Positions 46,949-56,116 are shown, counted from the first letter of the stretch. The stretch is 64,000 nt of DNA from Caldifarciminota bacterium UBA3073 (GCA_002366725.1 DFBT01000095.1:1-64000); one strand, 5' to 3'. Numbers and translations are program-made. Notes: generated by a model from the sequence alone, not told the origin.

Positions 46949-47130
46949 ACAATTGTAGGAGAATTGAAGAAATAAAAATAACAGGGATTGCCTCCCTGTC
47001 CATACGGATCCGTAGGGACCGGTAGGCAGGGAAGAGAATATATCCATACGGATCCGTAGGGAAGAGAAAAGAAAAAAAGGACAAAAAATCTCTTCAATCT
47101 GCGTTTATCTGCGTTCTGAAAAAGAGGGAT

Positions 47131-47364
47131 ATGAAATCGGGGATATATAGGTTTAAGACCTTTGAGGAAGCAAACAGGTCTTATTTCGAGCGTTGGCTTG
47201 AGAAGGGAAAAAAACTCGAGGACATTGATACCTATGAGTATATGAGAACCAGGATTAAAGCCTACCCCCCGGGGGTATATAGATTTAGAACACCCGAGGA
47301 GAAGCACAAAGATGAAGCCTTGAGGGTAGTCAAGGCATGGGAGAAGAAAATTGAAAATAGATAA
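47131..47364 (+). CDS. Small protein paired with a nucleotidyltransferase (antitoxin-like)
   Basis: This 77-residue protein contains two related segments, SGIYRFKTFEEANRSYF and PGVYRFRTPEEKHKDEA, so it may be an internal duplication. Similar small proteins with a YRF-(K/R)-T/S-xEEA motif often precede nucleotidyltransferase genes in toxin-antitoxin-like pairs. Its end overlaps the next gene by 14 bases, which supports a pair. No biochemical role can be assigned from sequence. Confidence 0.7.
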   Translation: MKSGIYRFKTFEEANRSYFERWLEKGKKLEDIDTYEYMRTRIKAYPPGVYRFRTPEEKHKDEALRVVKAWEKKIENR

Positions 47365-47839
47365 AGAGTTCATAGAGGTATGCAGGAGTTTGAATGAGCA
47401 TGGAGTAAGATATGTGGTATGTGGTGGTTATGCTATCAAATTACATGGAGTTAAGGACATTGCCAAACAGGAACGCAAGACGGTGGATTATGATTTTATC
47501 CTCGACCCCTCTCGGGATAATATAGAGAAGATCAAAAAGGCGTTGAAAGATATTAATCCCAAGATAAAAGAGCTCAGAGATGATGATCTGAGCAGATATA
47601 GCACTGTGTTAATAGCAAGTGACACAGGGAGGTATCTTGACATAGACCTTATATCAAAGATATGGGATGTAGATTATGAAAGGGCTTCCAGCGGGATGAT
47701 AGAGAAAGAGATAGGTGGGGTGAAAATACCTGTAGTAAGCATAGACTGTCTCCTTGAGATGAAAAAGGACTCATTCAGGTCTCGGGATATTACAGATACC
47801 TTCTGGCTTAGAAAGATAAAAGAGAGACAAAAAAGATAA
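47351..47839 (+). CDS. Nucleotidyltransferase-fold protein (AbiEii/MNT-like)
   Basis: This is a 162-residue protein of the minimal nucleotidyltransferase type. VRYVVCGGYAIKLHG provides the GG-helix, and VDYDFILD and YLDIDLIS supply candidate metal-binding aspartates. The start is TTG 47351 inside the end of the small upstream gene. Such pairs are usually toxin-antitoxin systems that modify tRNA or proteins with nucleotides. Which target applies here is unknown. Confidence 0.78.
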   Translation: MKIDKEFIEVCRSLNEHGVRYVVCGGYAIKLHGVKDIAKQERKTVDYDFILDPSRDNIEKIKKALKDINPKIKELRDDDLSRYSTVLIASDTGRYLDIDLISKIWDVDYERASSGMIEKEIGGVKIPVVSIDCLLEMKKDSFRSRDITDTFWLRKIKERQKR

Positions 47840-48044
47840 AATGAGTGATATCAGTCTCACAAAAAACCTTACATGATGGAGTGCATCAGCTTGCTGATGC
47901 AAAACAAAATGAGTAGCATGATATGTCGTAAAGAATCAAAAGAAAGTCACTATTGGATCAAGGTGATTTTAATACTGACGAGTCCTGCAAAATAGAAAAT
48001 CGGGGATGAATAATCGCAAGATCCGTATGGACAAGAATAAATTT

Positions 48045-48166
48045 AACAGGGATTGAAAGAGAACTTAAGAGAAAAAAACCTGTCTACTCTGCCTACCTGC
48101 AGGCAGACGACAGGTAGATAAGAAATGAAAAAGGAAAATTTCTTTCAATCTCTTTAAATCCCTGTT
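48045..48166. repeat. 122-bp element with AACAGGGATT inverted ends, copy 1
   Basis: AACAGGGATT (48045-48054) pairs exactly with AATCCCTGTT (48157-48166). Inside is a nested CCTGTCTA...GACAGGTAG palindrome (48079-48117). The right end shares CTTTCAATCTCTT with the element at 56208-56287. The rest of the gap 47840-48273 holds an 8-bp hairpin at 47884-47901 and no gene. Confidence 0.7.
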
Positions 48167-48273
48167 TGGAAAAGATCGGTGTATATATGTTTATACTTCG
48201 CAGGACATTAAAAAGTAAATCTCTGTGTTCTCTGCGAACTCTGCAGTTAAACTTATGAAGGGAGGTGAAATGG

Positions 48274-48462
48274 ATGCTGTCGGTGAAGGTGAGGGATGGA
48301 GAGTCGTTTGAAGCTGCATTTCGTAGATTTAAGAGGGAATGCGAGAAGAATCGCATACTGTCTTTGCTGAAGGAACGTGAGTACTACGAAAAGCCGTCCG
48401 AACGGCGTAAGCAGAAGAACGCCAAAAGATTGTGGGCGTCGAGAAAGGGAAGTAAAAAATAG
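48274..48462 (+). CDS. rpsU: 30S ribosomal protein S21
   Basis: S21 is a small basic protein of the small subunit near the anti-Shine-Dalgarno region. It has 62 residues from ATG 48274, eight bases after [25 protein letters not shown] and the basic ending [11 protein letters not shown] are typical. It heads the classical rpsU-dnaG-rpoD macromolecular-synthesis cluster, here with mutS2 and a further gene in between. Confidence 0.95.
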   Translation: MLSVKVRDGESFEAAFRRFKRECEKNRILSLLKEREYYEKPSERRKQKNAKRLWASRKGSKK

Positions 48463-48469
48463 TTAGATT

Positions 48470-50713
48470 ATGACCTGTACAGAGAGACTTGAATTTGATA
48501 AGGTCATCTCCTTAATTGCACAGAGGGCGGGTACAAAAAGGGGAAAGCACGCAATAGAAAAGCTCTCCCCGCTCAATGAGGCAGAGGCAATAGAAAGACG
48601 ATATGCATTCATAAGGGAAGGTATGGAAATGGAGACACCCCCCTTGTACAGCGAGGAGAATCTGTCGGCTATCCTTACGAACCTCGGGGGGGGTGATACA
48701 CTCTCACCGCAGGAACTCCTCGAGGTTGCGGGTTTCCTTGATTTCTTGAGGGAACTTAGGAATTATTTTACAAAGAATGATAGATGGCAATATCTATCAT
48801 CTCTTGTCTCTTCGATCTCCATCCTCGCCGAGGAAAAACAGAAGATAACGGCTGTGGTAAAAAAAGATGGAGAGATCATCACCGGGAGGATATTGGAGCT
48901 GGAGGAGAAACTTGGGGATTCCAGACAAAGGTTAAGAGACAGGCTTGGGAAGGGAGTTACCTTAAGGGGCGGGAGATACGTGATACCCGTGAAAGCGGGG
49001 AAGAAAGTAGACGGAATAGTGCACGATATATCGAGGGGAGGGAGTACTCTCTTCGTCGAACCTACGGACTGCGTCCCCCTCAACAACGAGGTTGAAATTG
49101 CGGCGAAGGGAATTGAACAGGAGAAGAAGAGGGTCTTAAGACAGTTAAACGCGTCCCTCAGTAAGAAACTTCCCGAGCTCAAGCATAACCTCGATGTGCT
49201 CGGTGAATACGACGCCATCGTAGCGATATCCGATATATCGAGGAGAAAGGGATGGCAGATACCCGAGGTTGGGGATAGATTTTTAAGGATAATCGGGGGC
49301 AAACATCCGCTTCTCCAGTTGAAGAGAGATGTTGTCCCGCTCGATATGGAGATCGGTAGAAAATTTACAACTCTTCTTATAACGGGTCCCAATATGGGAG
49401 GAAAGACCGTTGCGTTGCAGACGGTGGGAATCCTCTCAATTATGGCACAATCGGGTATTCCCGTTCCCGCGTCACCCGATTCTGTCTTTCCCGTCTTTGA
49501 TGAGATATTCGTCGATATAGGCGATGAGTCCTCCATAGAGACGGGGGAATCGTCATTCTCATTCCATTTAAAAGAACTGAAACGAATGCAGGACCGTGCC
49601 GCGGGGAAGAGTCTCCTTCTCGTTGATGAGATCGATAGGGGCACAGAACCCGACGGTGGAAGGGCGATCGCCTCCGCATTTCTCGAAGTGTTTACCGGGA
49701 AGAATGCCATCACCATAGCCACTTCCCATTCCACCGCCCTTAAGTTCTTTGTCGCGGGAGAAGATGGTATGCAGAATGCGAGGATGGAAACTAAAAACGG
49801 TGCTCCAACATACAGACTTGGTATTGGATTTCCCGGAGAGTCACTGTGGCTTGAGACCGCGAGGTTCGTTGGAATAGATGATGGACTTCTAAAGAGGGCA
49901 GAGGAACTCGCAGACAAGAATATGCTGAAGACCGAGCACCTCTTAAGAGAACTGGAGGAGGAGAAGGGGAGGGCTTCCGAATTGAAGAGAAAGTTAGAAG
50001 AGAGGGAAAAAAATCTCGAAAATCAACTTGAGAGTGCACAATTGCTGAGGAAGAAATGGGGAGATGGGGTAGAAAGACTTAAAAAAGAGAGGAAAAAAAT
50101 ACTTCTCGAGGCGAGAAAAAGAGTGGAAAATCTTGTGAGGGAAATAAGGGAGAGCAACGCAAAAAGGGAGAGCATAGTTAGGATAAAGCGGGAGATAGAG
50201 CAAGAGTTGAAACGTGAATTGGGAGGTATGAAAAAGGTTGAAACTGAGAAGAGAGTAAAAAACCATAATTTCAGGGTTGGTGATGCGGCGAGAATTCGCT
50301 CGCTGGATGTTGTGGGAAGGATAATAGTTATCACCGAGAAGAGGATAACTCTACAGGTAGATGATGTGCGGTTTGAGATACCGCCAGAATCCGTCGAACC
50401 CGTAGACAAACCCCGTGAAGTGAGGGCTGAATCACGACACCATGTGAGATTTGCGAGGAATAGAGAGTTAAAAGGTGAGATAAGTATACGCAACCTCAGG
50501 GTCGATGAGGCAATTCCACAACTCGAGAGATACATTGACGATGTGTGGCTGCTGGGAGAGAGAAATTTCAGGATAGTACACGGTGTGGGAAAGGGTATTT
50601 TAAAAAATGCGGTGTGGGAGTTCCTCTCAAAGGATGACAGGATAGAATCGTTTGAACTCGCTCCTTTAGAGGAGGGAGGCGACGGAGTTACGGTGGGGAA
50701 GATCAGATTGTAG
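48470..50713 (+). CDS. mutS2: Endonuclease MutS2
   Basis: MutS2 is a MutS-like ATPase with a C-terminal Smr nuclease, linked to recombination control and rescue of collided ribosomes. It has 747 residues. Walker A is LLITGPNMGGKTVALQTVG, Walker B is SLLLVDEIDRGTEP, and the THS-like ATSHSTALK is present. A long coiled coil (about 490-590) follows. The Smr domain occupies the last 85 residues, with IVHGVGKGILKNAVWEFL. The usual LDLRG of Smr reads ISIRNLRVDEA here, so the Asp of that motif is changed. It follows rpsU by 7 bases. Confidence 0.95.
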   Translation: MTCTERLEFDKVISLIAQRAGTKRGKHAIEKLSPLNEAEAIERRYAFIREGMEMETPPLYSEENLSAILTNLGGGDTLSPQELLEVAGFLDFLRELRNYFTKNDRWQYLSSLVSSISILAEEKQKITAVVKKDGEIITGRILELEEKLGDSRQRLRDRLGKGVTLRGGRYVIPVKAGKKVDGIVHDISRGGSTLFVEPTDCVPLNNEVEIAAKGIEQEKKRVLRQLNASLSKKLPELKHNLDVLGEYDAIVAISDISRRKGWQIPEVGDRFLRIIGGKHPLLQLKRDVVPLDMEIGRKFTTLLITGPNMGGKTVALQTVGILSIMAQSGIPVPASPDSVFPVFDEIFVDIGDESSIETGESSFSFHLKELKRMQDRAAGKSLLLVDEIDRGTEPDGGRAIASAFLEVFTGKNAITIATSHSTALKFFVAGEDGMQNARMETKNGAPTYRLGIGFPGESLWLETARFVGIDDGLLKRAEELADKNMLKTEHLLRELEEEKGRASELKRKLEEREKNLENQLESAQLLRKKWGDGVERLKKERKKILLEARKRVENLVREIRESNAKRESIVRIKREIEQELKRELGGMKKVETEKRVKNHNFRVGDAARIRSLDVVGRIIVITEKRITLQVDDVRFEIPPESVEPVDKPREVRAESRHHVRFARNRELKGEISIRNLRVDEAIPQLERYIDDVWLLGERNFRIVHGVGKGILKNAVWEFLSKDDRIESFELAPLEEGGDGVTVGKIRL

Positions 50714-50870
50714 TGAGGTGATGGGGTGATGGGGTGATGGGGTGATGGGATGGTGGGTTAATGGGATGATGGGTTTTTGGTAGGAGCGACCTCCTGGTCG
50801 CGATAGTGATGAATTGATAGGAGAAAAAGTGAAAGAGTATACGAAAAGAAGAAATATTAATCGTGGATAT

Positions 50871-51227
50871 ATGAAGTTGGAAGTATGGCAAGATGCAATG
50901 GAATTATTCAAACTTACATCTGGTATAATGTGCGGGACTCCCAATGTAGACTTCAGATTGAGGGGGCAGATTCTTGGTTCTGCTCAATCGATTGCCTCCA
51001 ATATTGCAGAGGGATACTGCCGAAGGTCTATTAACGAATATTTATATTTTCTAAATGTTGCACTTGGGTCTTCGGGCGAGGTCATGACCCGTGTAATTGG
51101 CGTTAAGCTTATAGGCCAATTGAGGGAAAAAGATTTTGAGAGCTTTGACGAACTTCATTACAAGGTAGAAAATAAGTTGCTTGCGTTAGTTAAGTCGTTA
51201 CAAGCAAAGCGGAGTGATGCGGTGTAG
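50871..51227 (+). CDS. Four-helix bundle protein (IVS/S23 family)
   Basis: This family was first seen encoded in intervening sequences of 23S rRNA genes but is also common as free genes. The protein has 118 residues from ATG 50871. KLEVWQDAMELFKL, SAQSIASNIAEGYCRRS and FLNVALGSSGEVMTR match the family well. The frame is open 19 codons upstream (to 50814), with no better start. Its function is unknown. It lies between mutS2 and dnaG, preceded by GGGGTGATG tandem words (50713-50770), and looks like an insertion into the rpsU-dnaG-rpoD cluster. Confidence 0.85.
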   Translation: MKLEVWQDAMELFKLTSGIMCGTPNVDFRLRGQILGSAQSIASNIAEGYCRRSINEYLYFLNVALGSSGEVMTRVIGVKLIGQLREKDFESFDELHYKVENKLLALVKSLQAKRSDAV

Positions 51228-51229
51228 TC

Positions 51230-51349
51230 CCCATTGACGCATCAACCCATTAACGCATCAACCCATTAACCCATTAACGCATTAACCCATTAACGCATTA
51301 ACCCATTAACGCATTAACCCGTTAACGCATCAACCCATTAACGCATTAA
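51230..51349 (+). repeat. Octamer tandem array (CSCATTAA x15) before dnaG
   Basis: Fifteen consecutive 8-base units of CCCATTAA and CGCATTAA (with some CATCAA, GTTAA and CATTGA variants), mostly alternating. A sixteenth unit degenerates to CCCAGTAG. The array ends 14 bases before the dnaG ATG and replaces any ribosome site. There are no spacers, so it is not a CRISPR. Confidence 0.9.
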
Positions 51350-51363
51350 CCCAGTAGTCTCCT

Positions 51364-53013
51364 ATGAGATTTACAGAGGACACATTAAACAGGATCAGGG
51401 ATGAGAACCCGATAGAAGATGTCGTATCGGAGTTTCTCGAACTCAAGAGATCGGGCAAGAACTATAGAACACTCTGCCCATTTCACACGGAGAAGACCCC
51501 GAGTTTCTTCGTGTCTCCCGAGAGGGGAATTTATCACTGCTTCGGGTGTGGGAAGAGTGGAAACGTGATCACATTCCTTATGGAATACAAGGGTATGACA
51601 TTCCCGGAAGCGGTGAGATTTCTTGCGGAGAGGGCGGGGATAGCGATAAAAGGGGAAGAGGAAAAAAATTTAGACATACTGAAGGTGTTGGAATATGCGG
51701 GTGGGTTGTATCACGATACGCTGCTTGAGAAACCGCGGGGTAAACCGGGACTTGCTTATCTTAAAAAAAGGGGAGTAAAAAACGACACCATAGTTGCCTT
51801 CAAGCTGGGTTATGCACCCGGCTCACAGAGATACCTCATTGAGAGTGCATTGAAAGAGGGAATAAAGCGGGAGCTACTTGAAAGGGCAGGACTCGTTACA
51901 GAAGGCAGGGACAAGTTCATAAAGAGGGTCATGTTCCCCGTGTTCAATACCGCCGGAAGAATTGTCGGCTTCAGCAGCAGGGTTGTAGATGATAGTCAAC
52001 TACCAAAATACATGAATTCTCCAGACACGGAGGTATATAAGAAGTCGAATACCCTGTATGGATTGCATCAGACGAGGGGGGATATAAGGAAGGAGAAACT
52101 CGCCGTTCTGGTTGAGGGAAATCTGGATCTTCTGTCTGTATGGCAGGCGGGGGTTAAGAATGTGGTCGCCTCTCTGGGAACATCGCTGACAGATGGACAG
52201 GCAAGTCTCCTATCGAGGTATGCGAGAAATACCGTTATATTTTATGATTCCGATGATGCCGGGCTGAAGGCGGCGAGAAGGGCCGTAGATATCCTCCTGA
52301 AAAACTCACTCGGTGTTAGGGTGGCAGTACCACCTGCGGGGTACGATCCCGACTCTCTCGTTAGGGAAAGGGGAATTGATTACGGGAGATTTTTGAAGAC
52401 AACCGTGGACTTCCTCGAATTTGTTATAAATGAAAAAAAAATAGATAATCCAGATGATAAAGTCGTTTTAATAAATGTAGTAAGGAATATACTGTCTCTC
52501 TTGAATGACCCAATAAGAATGGAAGTATGGACTGGCGAGGCTTCCAAGAGGCTTGGCATAAGTAAATCATTACTTGCAGTTGGGGGTAGCAAAGGAAGAA
52601 GTACTGAACGCGGGAATTATGTGGATGTGAGGAGCAGGGTGGAGGCAGAGCTCTTGGGTTTTGCTTTAAAGGATAAGTCTGTATGGAATTTCGTAAAAAA
52701 ATCGGAGGATGTTATACAGACCCCGGCGATTAAAGAAATTTTTAAAGAGAAGATAACTGATTCTGAGGGAGCAATGAACAGGATAAAACCCGATCTAAGA
52801 AGAATTGTGGGGGAGATTTTATTTACCGAGAGAGGAAAGGGGGAGGAATTGGAGGTAACAAATTGCCTGTTAAAAAAGCTGAGGAACTGGGATATAAAAA
52901 GTAATCTTAAAACTATGAGAGAGATGATGAGGCGAGAAAGCGATCAAGGACGTTTAAAAGAACTCATTATAAAATACGAAAAAATGCAACGAGAGGCAAG
53001 GGAAACAATATAA
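51364..53013 (+). CDS. dnaG: DNA primase
   Basis: Primase makes the RNA primers for replication. It has 549 residues. The N-terminal CHC2 zinc finger has CPFHTEKTPSF and CFGCGKSGN. The TOPRIM catalytic core has LVEGNLDLLSVWQAGVKN and FYDSDDAGLKAARRA. The C-terminal helicase-binding domain is short and diverged. The ATG has no recognisable Shine-Dalgarno sequence; the octamer array sits directly upstream. rpoD follows after 15-42 bases, depending on its start. Confidence 0.96.
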   Translation: MRFTEDTLNRIRDENPIEDVVSEFLELKRSGKNYRTLCPFHTEKTPSFFVSPERGIYHCFGCGKSGNVITFLMEYKGMTFPEAVRFLAERAGIAIKGEEEKNLDILKVLEYAGGLYHDTLLEKPRGKPGLAYLKKRGVKNDTIVAFKLGYAPGSQRYLIESALKEGIKRELLERAGLVTEGRDKFIKRVMFPVFNTAGRIVGFSSRVVDDSQLPKYMNSPDTEVYKKSNTLYGLHQTRGDIRKEKLAVLVEGNLDLLSVWQAGVKNVVASLGTSLTDGQASLLSRYARNTVIFYDSDDAGLKAARRAVDILLKNSLGVRVAVPPAGYDPDSLVRERGIDYGRFLKTTVDFLEFVINEKKIDNPDDKVVLINVVRNILSLLNDPIRMEVWTGEASKRLGISKSLLAVGGSKGRSTERGNYVDVRSRVEAELLGFALKDKSVWNFVKKSEDVIQTPAIKEIFKEKITDSEGAMNRIKPDLRRIVGEILFTERGKGEELEVTNCLLKKLRNWDIKSNLKTMREMMRRESDQGRLKELIIKYEKMQREARETI

Positions 53014-53028
53014 GTAGTTAATTTAAAA

Positions 53029-54552
53029 ATGCCCTTTGAAGGGACTGGAGGGATGATGAGAATAGATTATATCAAGATTCTCAAGTACGCCAATGTTAAA
53101 GGTAACCTCACCTACGAAGACCTAAACAAATTACTTCCCACGGAATTAATACAGCCGGGTGACATAGATAAAATTATATCTGACCTTCGTGAGCAGGGGG
53201 TTACCATTTCCGGGGAAGATGAATCGGAGAATAAAAAGTTGCAGGAATTGCCCGTCATGGGGGATAGGCTTGAGGACCCCACGAAGATATACTTGAAAGA
53301 GATGTCCCGATCCGTCCTTCTCAATAAGGAACAAGAGATCGAGTTTTCAAAGACGATAGAATGTGGATATGAACAGATTACGAGGGCTGCATTCTCAACA
53401 CTCGTTGCCATCGATAAGTTGTTATCGTACAGGGAAAAGATATTGACGAACAGGATACCACCGGATGAATTTGTGCGTATAGGTGTTGTGGAGCCCTCAA
53501 GACGTGAACTACGAAAAGAGAAGGGGAGAATATTATCGAGTCTTGATAAGATCGACGAAAAGAGAACGGAAATACTCAAACTGTATCACAGGGAAATGCT
53601 TGAGAAGATGGAGAAGAAGAAAGAAGAAATAAAGGAGATGGTCATTGACCTCGGACTTCATTTTCTGTATTTGGATGAGATCGTAAGCACCCTTGAAGAG
53701 TATCTGGAGGAATTAAAGGGCAACGAATCTTGCAAGTGCGAGCTTGAGGCAATACTGGGAATAAAAATAGAGAACCTTCCCGCTCTCATCAAGAGGATAA
53801 AGAAGTACCACCAGAAGGTTGAAACGGCTAAAGAGTCTATGGTAAATGCGAATGTGAGACTTGTGGTGTCTATAGCGAGGAAATACACCGGCAGGGGGTT
53901 GGAGTTTGACGACCTCATCCAGGAAGGCAACAACGGTCTCATAAAGGCGGTTGCAAAGTTTAATTATCGCAAGGGGTACAAATTCTCTACATACGCCACC
54001 TGGTGGATAAGGCAAGCCATCTCGAGGGCAATTGCGGACCAGTCAAGGACTATTCGTGTGCCGGTGCATATGCTCGAACTCTCACATCGTGTTCTCAAGG
54101 CAACAAAACAATTTATTCAGGAGCACGGGAGAGAGCCCACCACAGAGCAATTGTCCTTAATTCTCGATGTTTCGGAGAGAAAGATAAGGACAGTATACCG
54201 AATCGCACAGGATACCATTTCCCTTGATAAACCGGTGGGTAGCGATGAGGATTCATTTTTCGGCGATTTCATAGCGGATGAGAACACCGGTTCACCCGCG
54301 GAGGAAATCGGAAGGATGTTTTTAAAGTGCAAGATCGATGAGATATTGAGTTCGCTTACAAAGAAGGAGAAAGAGGTTATTGAAATGCGATTTGGTCTCA
54401 TAGACGGTGTTTCCCGTACACTCGAAGAGGTTGGTAATATGTTCGATGTCACAAGGGAAAGGGTGAGACAGATTGAGCAAAAGGCAGTTAGAAAACTCCG
54501 CCATAAAAATAGAAAGAAGAAATTGGAGCCTTTTCTGGATTTCTTAAGATAA
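53029..54552 (+). CDS. rpoD: RNA polymerase primary sigma factor (sigma-70/RpoD)
   Basis: This is the housekeeping sigma factor. Region 1.1 is at the start ([20 protein letters not shown]), and region 1.2 has [20 protein letters not shown]. Region 2 has [20 protein letters not shown] and the -10-reading [20 protein letters not shown]. Region 4 has [20 protein letters not shown]. It has 507 residues from ATG 53029, but GGAGGG at 53047-53052 sits against ATGs 53053 and 53056, and family similarity begins at the latter, so the real start is uncertain. Its promoters should be the TTGACA-17-TATAAT sites seen here. Confidence 0.96.
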   Translation: MPFEGTGGMMRIDYIKILKYANVKGNLTYEDLNKLLPTELIQPGDIDKIISDLREQGVTISGEDESENKKLQELPVMGDRLEDPTKIYLKEMSRSVLLNKEQEIEFSKTIECGYEQITRAAFSTLVAIDKLLSYREKILTNRIPPDEFVRIGVVEPSRRELRKEKGRILSSLDKIDEKRTEILKLYHREMLEKMEKKKEEIKEMVIDLGLHFLYLDEIVSTLEEYLEELKGNESCKCELEAILGIKIENLPALIKRIKKYHQKVETAKESMVNANVRLVVSIARKYTGRGLEFDDLIQEGNNGLIKAVAKFNYRKGYKFSTYATWWIRQAISRAIADQSRTIRVPVHMLELSHRVLKATKQFIQEHGREPTTEQLSLILDVSERKIRTVYRIAQDTISLDKPVGSDEDSFFGDFIADENTGSPAEEIGRMFLKCKIDEILSSLTKKEKEVIEMRFGLIDGVSRTLEEVGNMFDVTRERVRQIEQKAVRKLRHKNRKKKLEPFLDFLR

Positions 54553-54625
54553 CACCCGGCACTACCGGTCCGCCCCCGCCGAAGCGGGGCAGACGTCAGG
54601 CAAGTTGTCATTTTACATTTTGATT

Positions 54626-54645
54626 CCTGCCTGCCGGCAGGCAGG
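54626..54645. repeat. REP-like palindrome CCTGCCTGCCGGCAGGCAGG
   Basis: Perfect 20-base palindrome in the rpoD-EIIA gap, next to a CCCGC-CGAA-GCGGG hairpin (54578-54591) that may act as a weak terminator. Confidence 0.8.
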
Positions 54646-54678
54646 TTTGATTCTTGCATTGTTCAATATGGGGGTGTC

Positions 54679-55125
54679 ATGGTAAATATATTAGACTATC
54701 TGAAAGAGGAAAACATTAAGATAGATTTGGGGGCAAGGAATAAGAAAGAAGTGATAAAGGGTCTTCTTAAATCCAAATCTCTGGATAGCAAGAAGATACT
54801 TCAGGGGATAATGAAGAGAGAGGAACTCGAATCCACGGGATTCGGCAATGGAATTGCCGTGCCACATGCCCGCATAGACGGGATTCCTTCCATCCTAATT
54901 CTTGTGGGTGTGTCCAGAGAGGGCGTTGAGTTCGATTCACTGGATGGTAAACCCGTAAATCTCGTCTTCCTGATTCTCGCCCCCAAAAGTGAAACAAAAC
55001 TCTACATATACATCCTTGCAAAACTTATAAAAATACTGGAGAAAAAAAAGAATATAAAGGAACTGATTAGCACCGATACACCCCAATCATTCATAGAAAA
55101 ACTCCGCAGTATTGAGGGAATGTAA
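54679..55125 (+). CDS. PTS EIIA-like (fructose/nitrogen type) protein, phosphohistidine intact
   Basis: This 148-residue PTS_EIIA_2 domain protein has the active histidine in STGFGNGIAVPHARIDG. GVSREGVEFDSLDGKPVNLVFLIL is the usual core. No PTS permease, HPr or EI is in the window, so a regulatory role, as for PtsN, is likely. It is followed immediately by the LipM-like gene. A paralogue at 13023-13454 has arginine in place of the histidine. Confidence 0.92.
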   Translation: MVNILDYLKEENIKIDLGARNKKEVIKGLLKSKSLDSKKILQGIMKREELESTGFGNGIAVPHARIDGIPSILILVGVSREGVEFDSLDGKPVNLVFLILAPKSETKLYIYILAKLIKILEKKKNIKELISTDTPQSFIEKLRSIEGM

Positions 55126-55126
55126 T

Positions 55127-55819
55127 ATGTTCCGACTTATAATTACAGGTGAGGATGAAGGTGCATATAATATGGCAGTGGATTCCGCCATTCTTGAGAA
55201 GTTCAAAGAGGGTAGTACACCCCCAACCATTCGTTTCTTCTGGTTTGCCCCCCCCTGTGTAAGTATTGGCAGGCTTCAGTGTCCGGATACCGTCGACGGT
55301 GCGGAATATTACCTCGTAAGGAGACCAACCGGCGGAAGGGCTGTGGTGCATGAGGATGACCTCTCGTACAGTATAAGTTGCAAAAGAGATGATTCCGTGT
55401 TTGGAGGGAATGTACTGCAGACCTATATGAGGTCGTCCCGTATACTCGTAGAAGCGGTGAGACGGCTTGAAATAGACGCTGAGATAGTCAGAACAAGATC
55501 GGGTGGTGAAAGGTCTCCTTTATGCTTTCAATCTAAGAGCAGATACGAAGTCGTAAGCGGTGATAAAAAGATTATAGGAAGTGCCCAGAAGAGGGAAGGC
55601 GAGTTCGTTCTCCTTCAGGGAAGTATTTCTCTCGATGTCGATATGGAGATGGTTATAGACAAATATAGATCGGTTCTCCACGATATGGGCATAGGATATT
55701 CGGTGGATAGTCTTACAGAGGAAGAGAAAACCCTCGCCCTTCTCCATACCCCCATGTTCAGGATAAACAAAATCAAAAATCAAAAATCAAAAATTAGACG
55801 TTGTCCCGAAGTGTTGTGA
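55127..55819 (+). CDS. Lipoate/octanoate transferase (LplA/LipM-like)
   Basis: This enzyme family attaches lipoyl or octanoyl groups to carrier domains of 2-oxoacid dehydrogenases or GcvH. It has 230 residues. RRPTGGRAVVHEDDLSYSI and KKIIGSAQKREGEFVLLQGS are the fold signatures. A cysteine in SPLCFQSKSRYEVVSGDKK matches the LipM octanoyltransferase position, so transferase is favoured over ligase. The last residues ([13 protein letters not shown]) are encoded by the ATCAAAA intergenic repeat, so the original end was lost or extended. ATG 55127 follows the EIIA stop by one base. Confidence 0.85.
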   Translation: MFRLIITGEDEGAYNMAVDSAILEKFKEGSTPPTIRFFWFAPPCVSIGRLQCPDTVDGAEYYLVRRPTGGRAVVHEDDLSYSISCKRDDSVFGGNVLQTYMRSSRILVEAVRRLEIDAEIVRTRSGGERSPLCFQSKSRYEVVSGDKKIIGSAQKREGEFVLLQGSISLDVDMEMVIDKYRSVLHDMGIGYSVDSLTEEEKTLALLHTPMFRINKIKNQKSKIRRCPEVL

Positions 55820-56087
55820 TAACAAAAAAGAGGACACCTGTCATTGCGAGTGAACGAAGTGAACGTGGCAATCTTATCTTTAATATCCCTTATTGCACTC
55901 TGTAACGAATTCTGTGCAATAAATCCTCTATTGAAATGAAACTTGTTGACATCCAATATAGATAGCTTTGACGAAATCGCAATACTTTGGGACATTCCCC
56001 AAAATTAAACCTGCCTGCCGCCTGCCTACCGCAGGCAGGCGGCAGGCAGGTGCGGTTAATTCTACATAACGGCGACTCATTTTTTAT
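55820..56087. other. Repeat-rich gap upstream of the fabG promoter
   Basis: Contains a TCATTGCGAGTGAACGAAGT-type repeat (about 55842-55872) and a large compound palindrome (56010-56050). No coding sequence is seen. Confidence 0.6.
56010..56050. repeat. Compound REP-like palindrome with 17-bp arms
   Basis: CCTGCCTGCCGCCTGCC (56010-56026) is the exact complement of the right arm GGCAGGCGGCAGGCAGG (56034-56050), with a 7-base centre. It appears to be two smaller palindromes nested together. Confidence 0.85.
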
Positions 56088-56116
56088 TTGACATTTTGAA
56101 AAAAATGTAGTATAAT
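56088..56116 (+). promoter_or_regulatory. Sigma-70 promoter upstream of fabG and tRNA-His
   Basis: TTGACA (56088-56093) and TATAAT (56111-56116), 17-base spacer, full consensus. The leader to fabG would be about 300 nt and contains an AACAGGGA inverted-repeat element. Confidence 0.82.

Noticed and set aside
47884..47901. GCATCAGC-TT-GCTGATGC hairpin as a terminator for the nucleotidyltransferase pair
   Set aside because: It is followed by AAAAC on the + strand, with no T tract; on the - strand the T run lies on the wrong side.
47970..48010. CTGACGAGTCC followed by GAAAA resembles a hammerhead ribozyme core
   Set aside because: The core reads CTGACGA instead of CTGATGA, and there is no complementary strand to close stem II, so a functional hammerhead is not possible.
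48763..49917. Long open frame antisense to mutS2 (about 384 codons)
   Set aside because: It lies fully within a well-conserved gene, and its product is a low-complexity Ser/Pro-rich sequence without domains.
51230..51357. Octamer array considered as a CRISPR
   Set aside because: Units are 8 bases with no spacers, and no cas genes are near.
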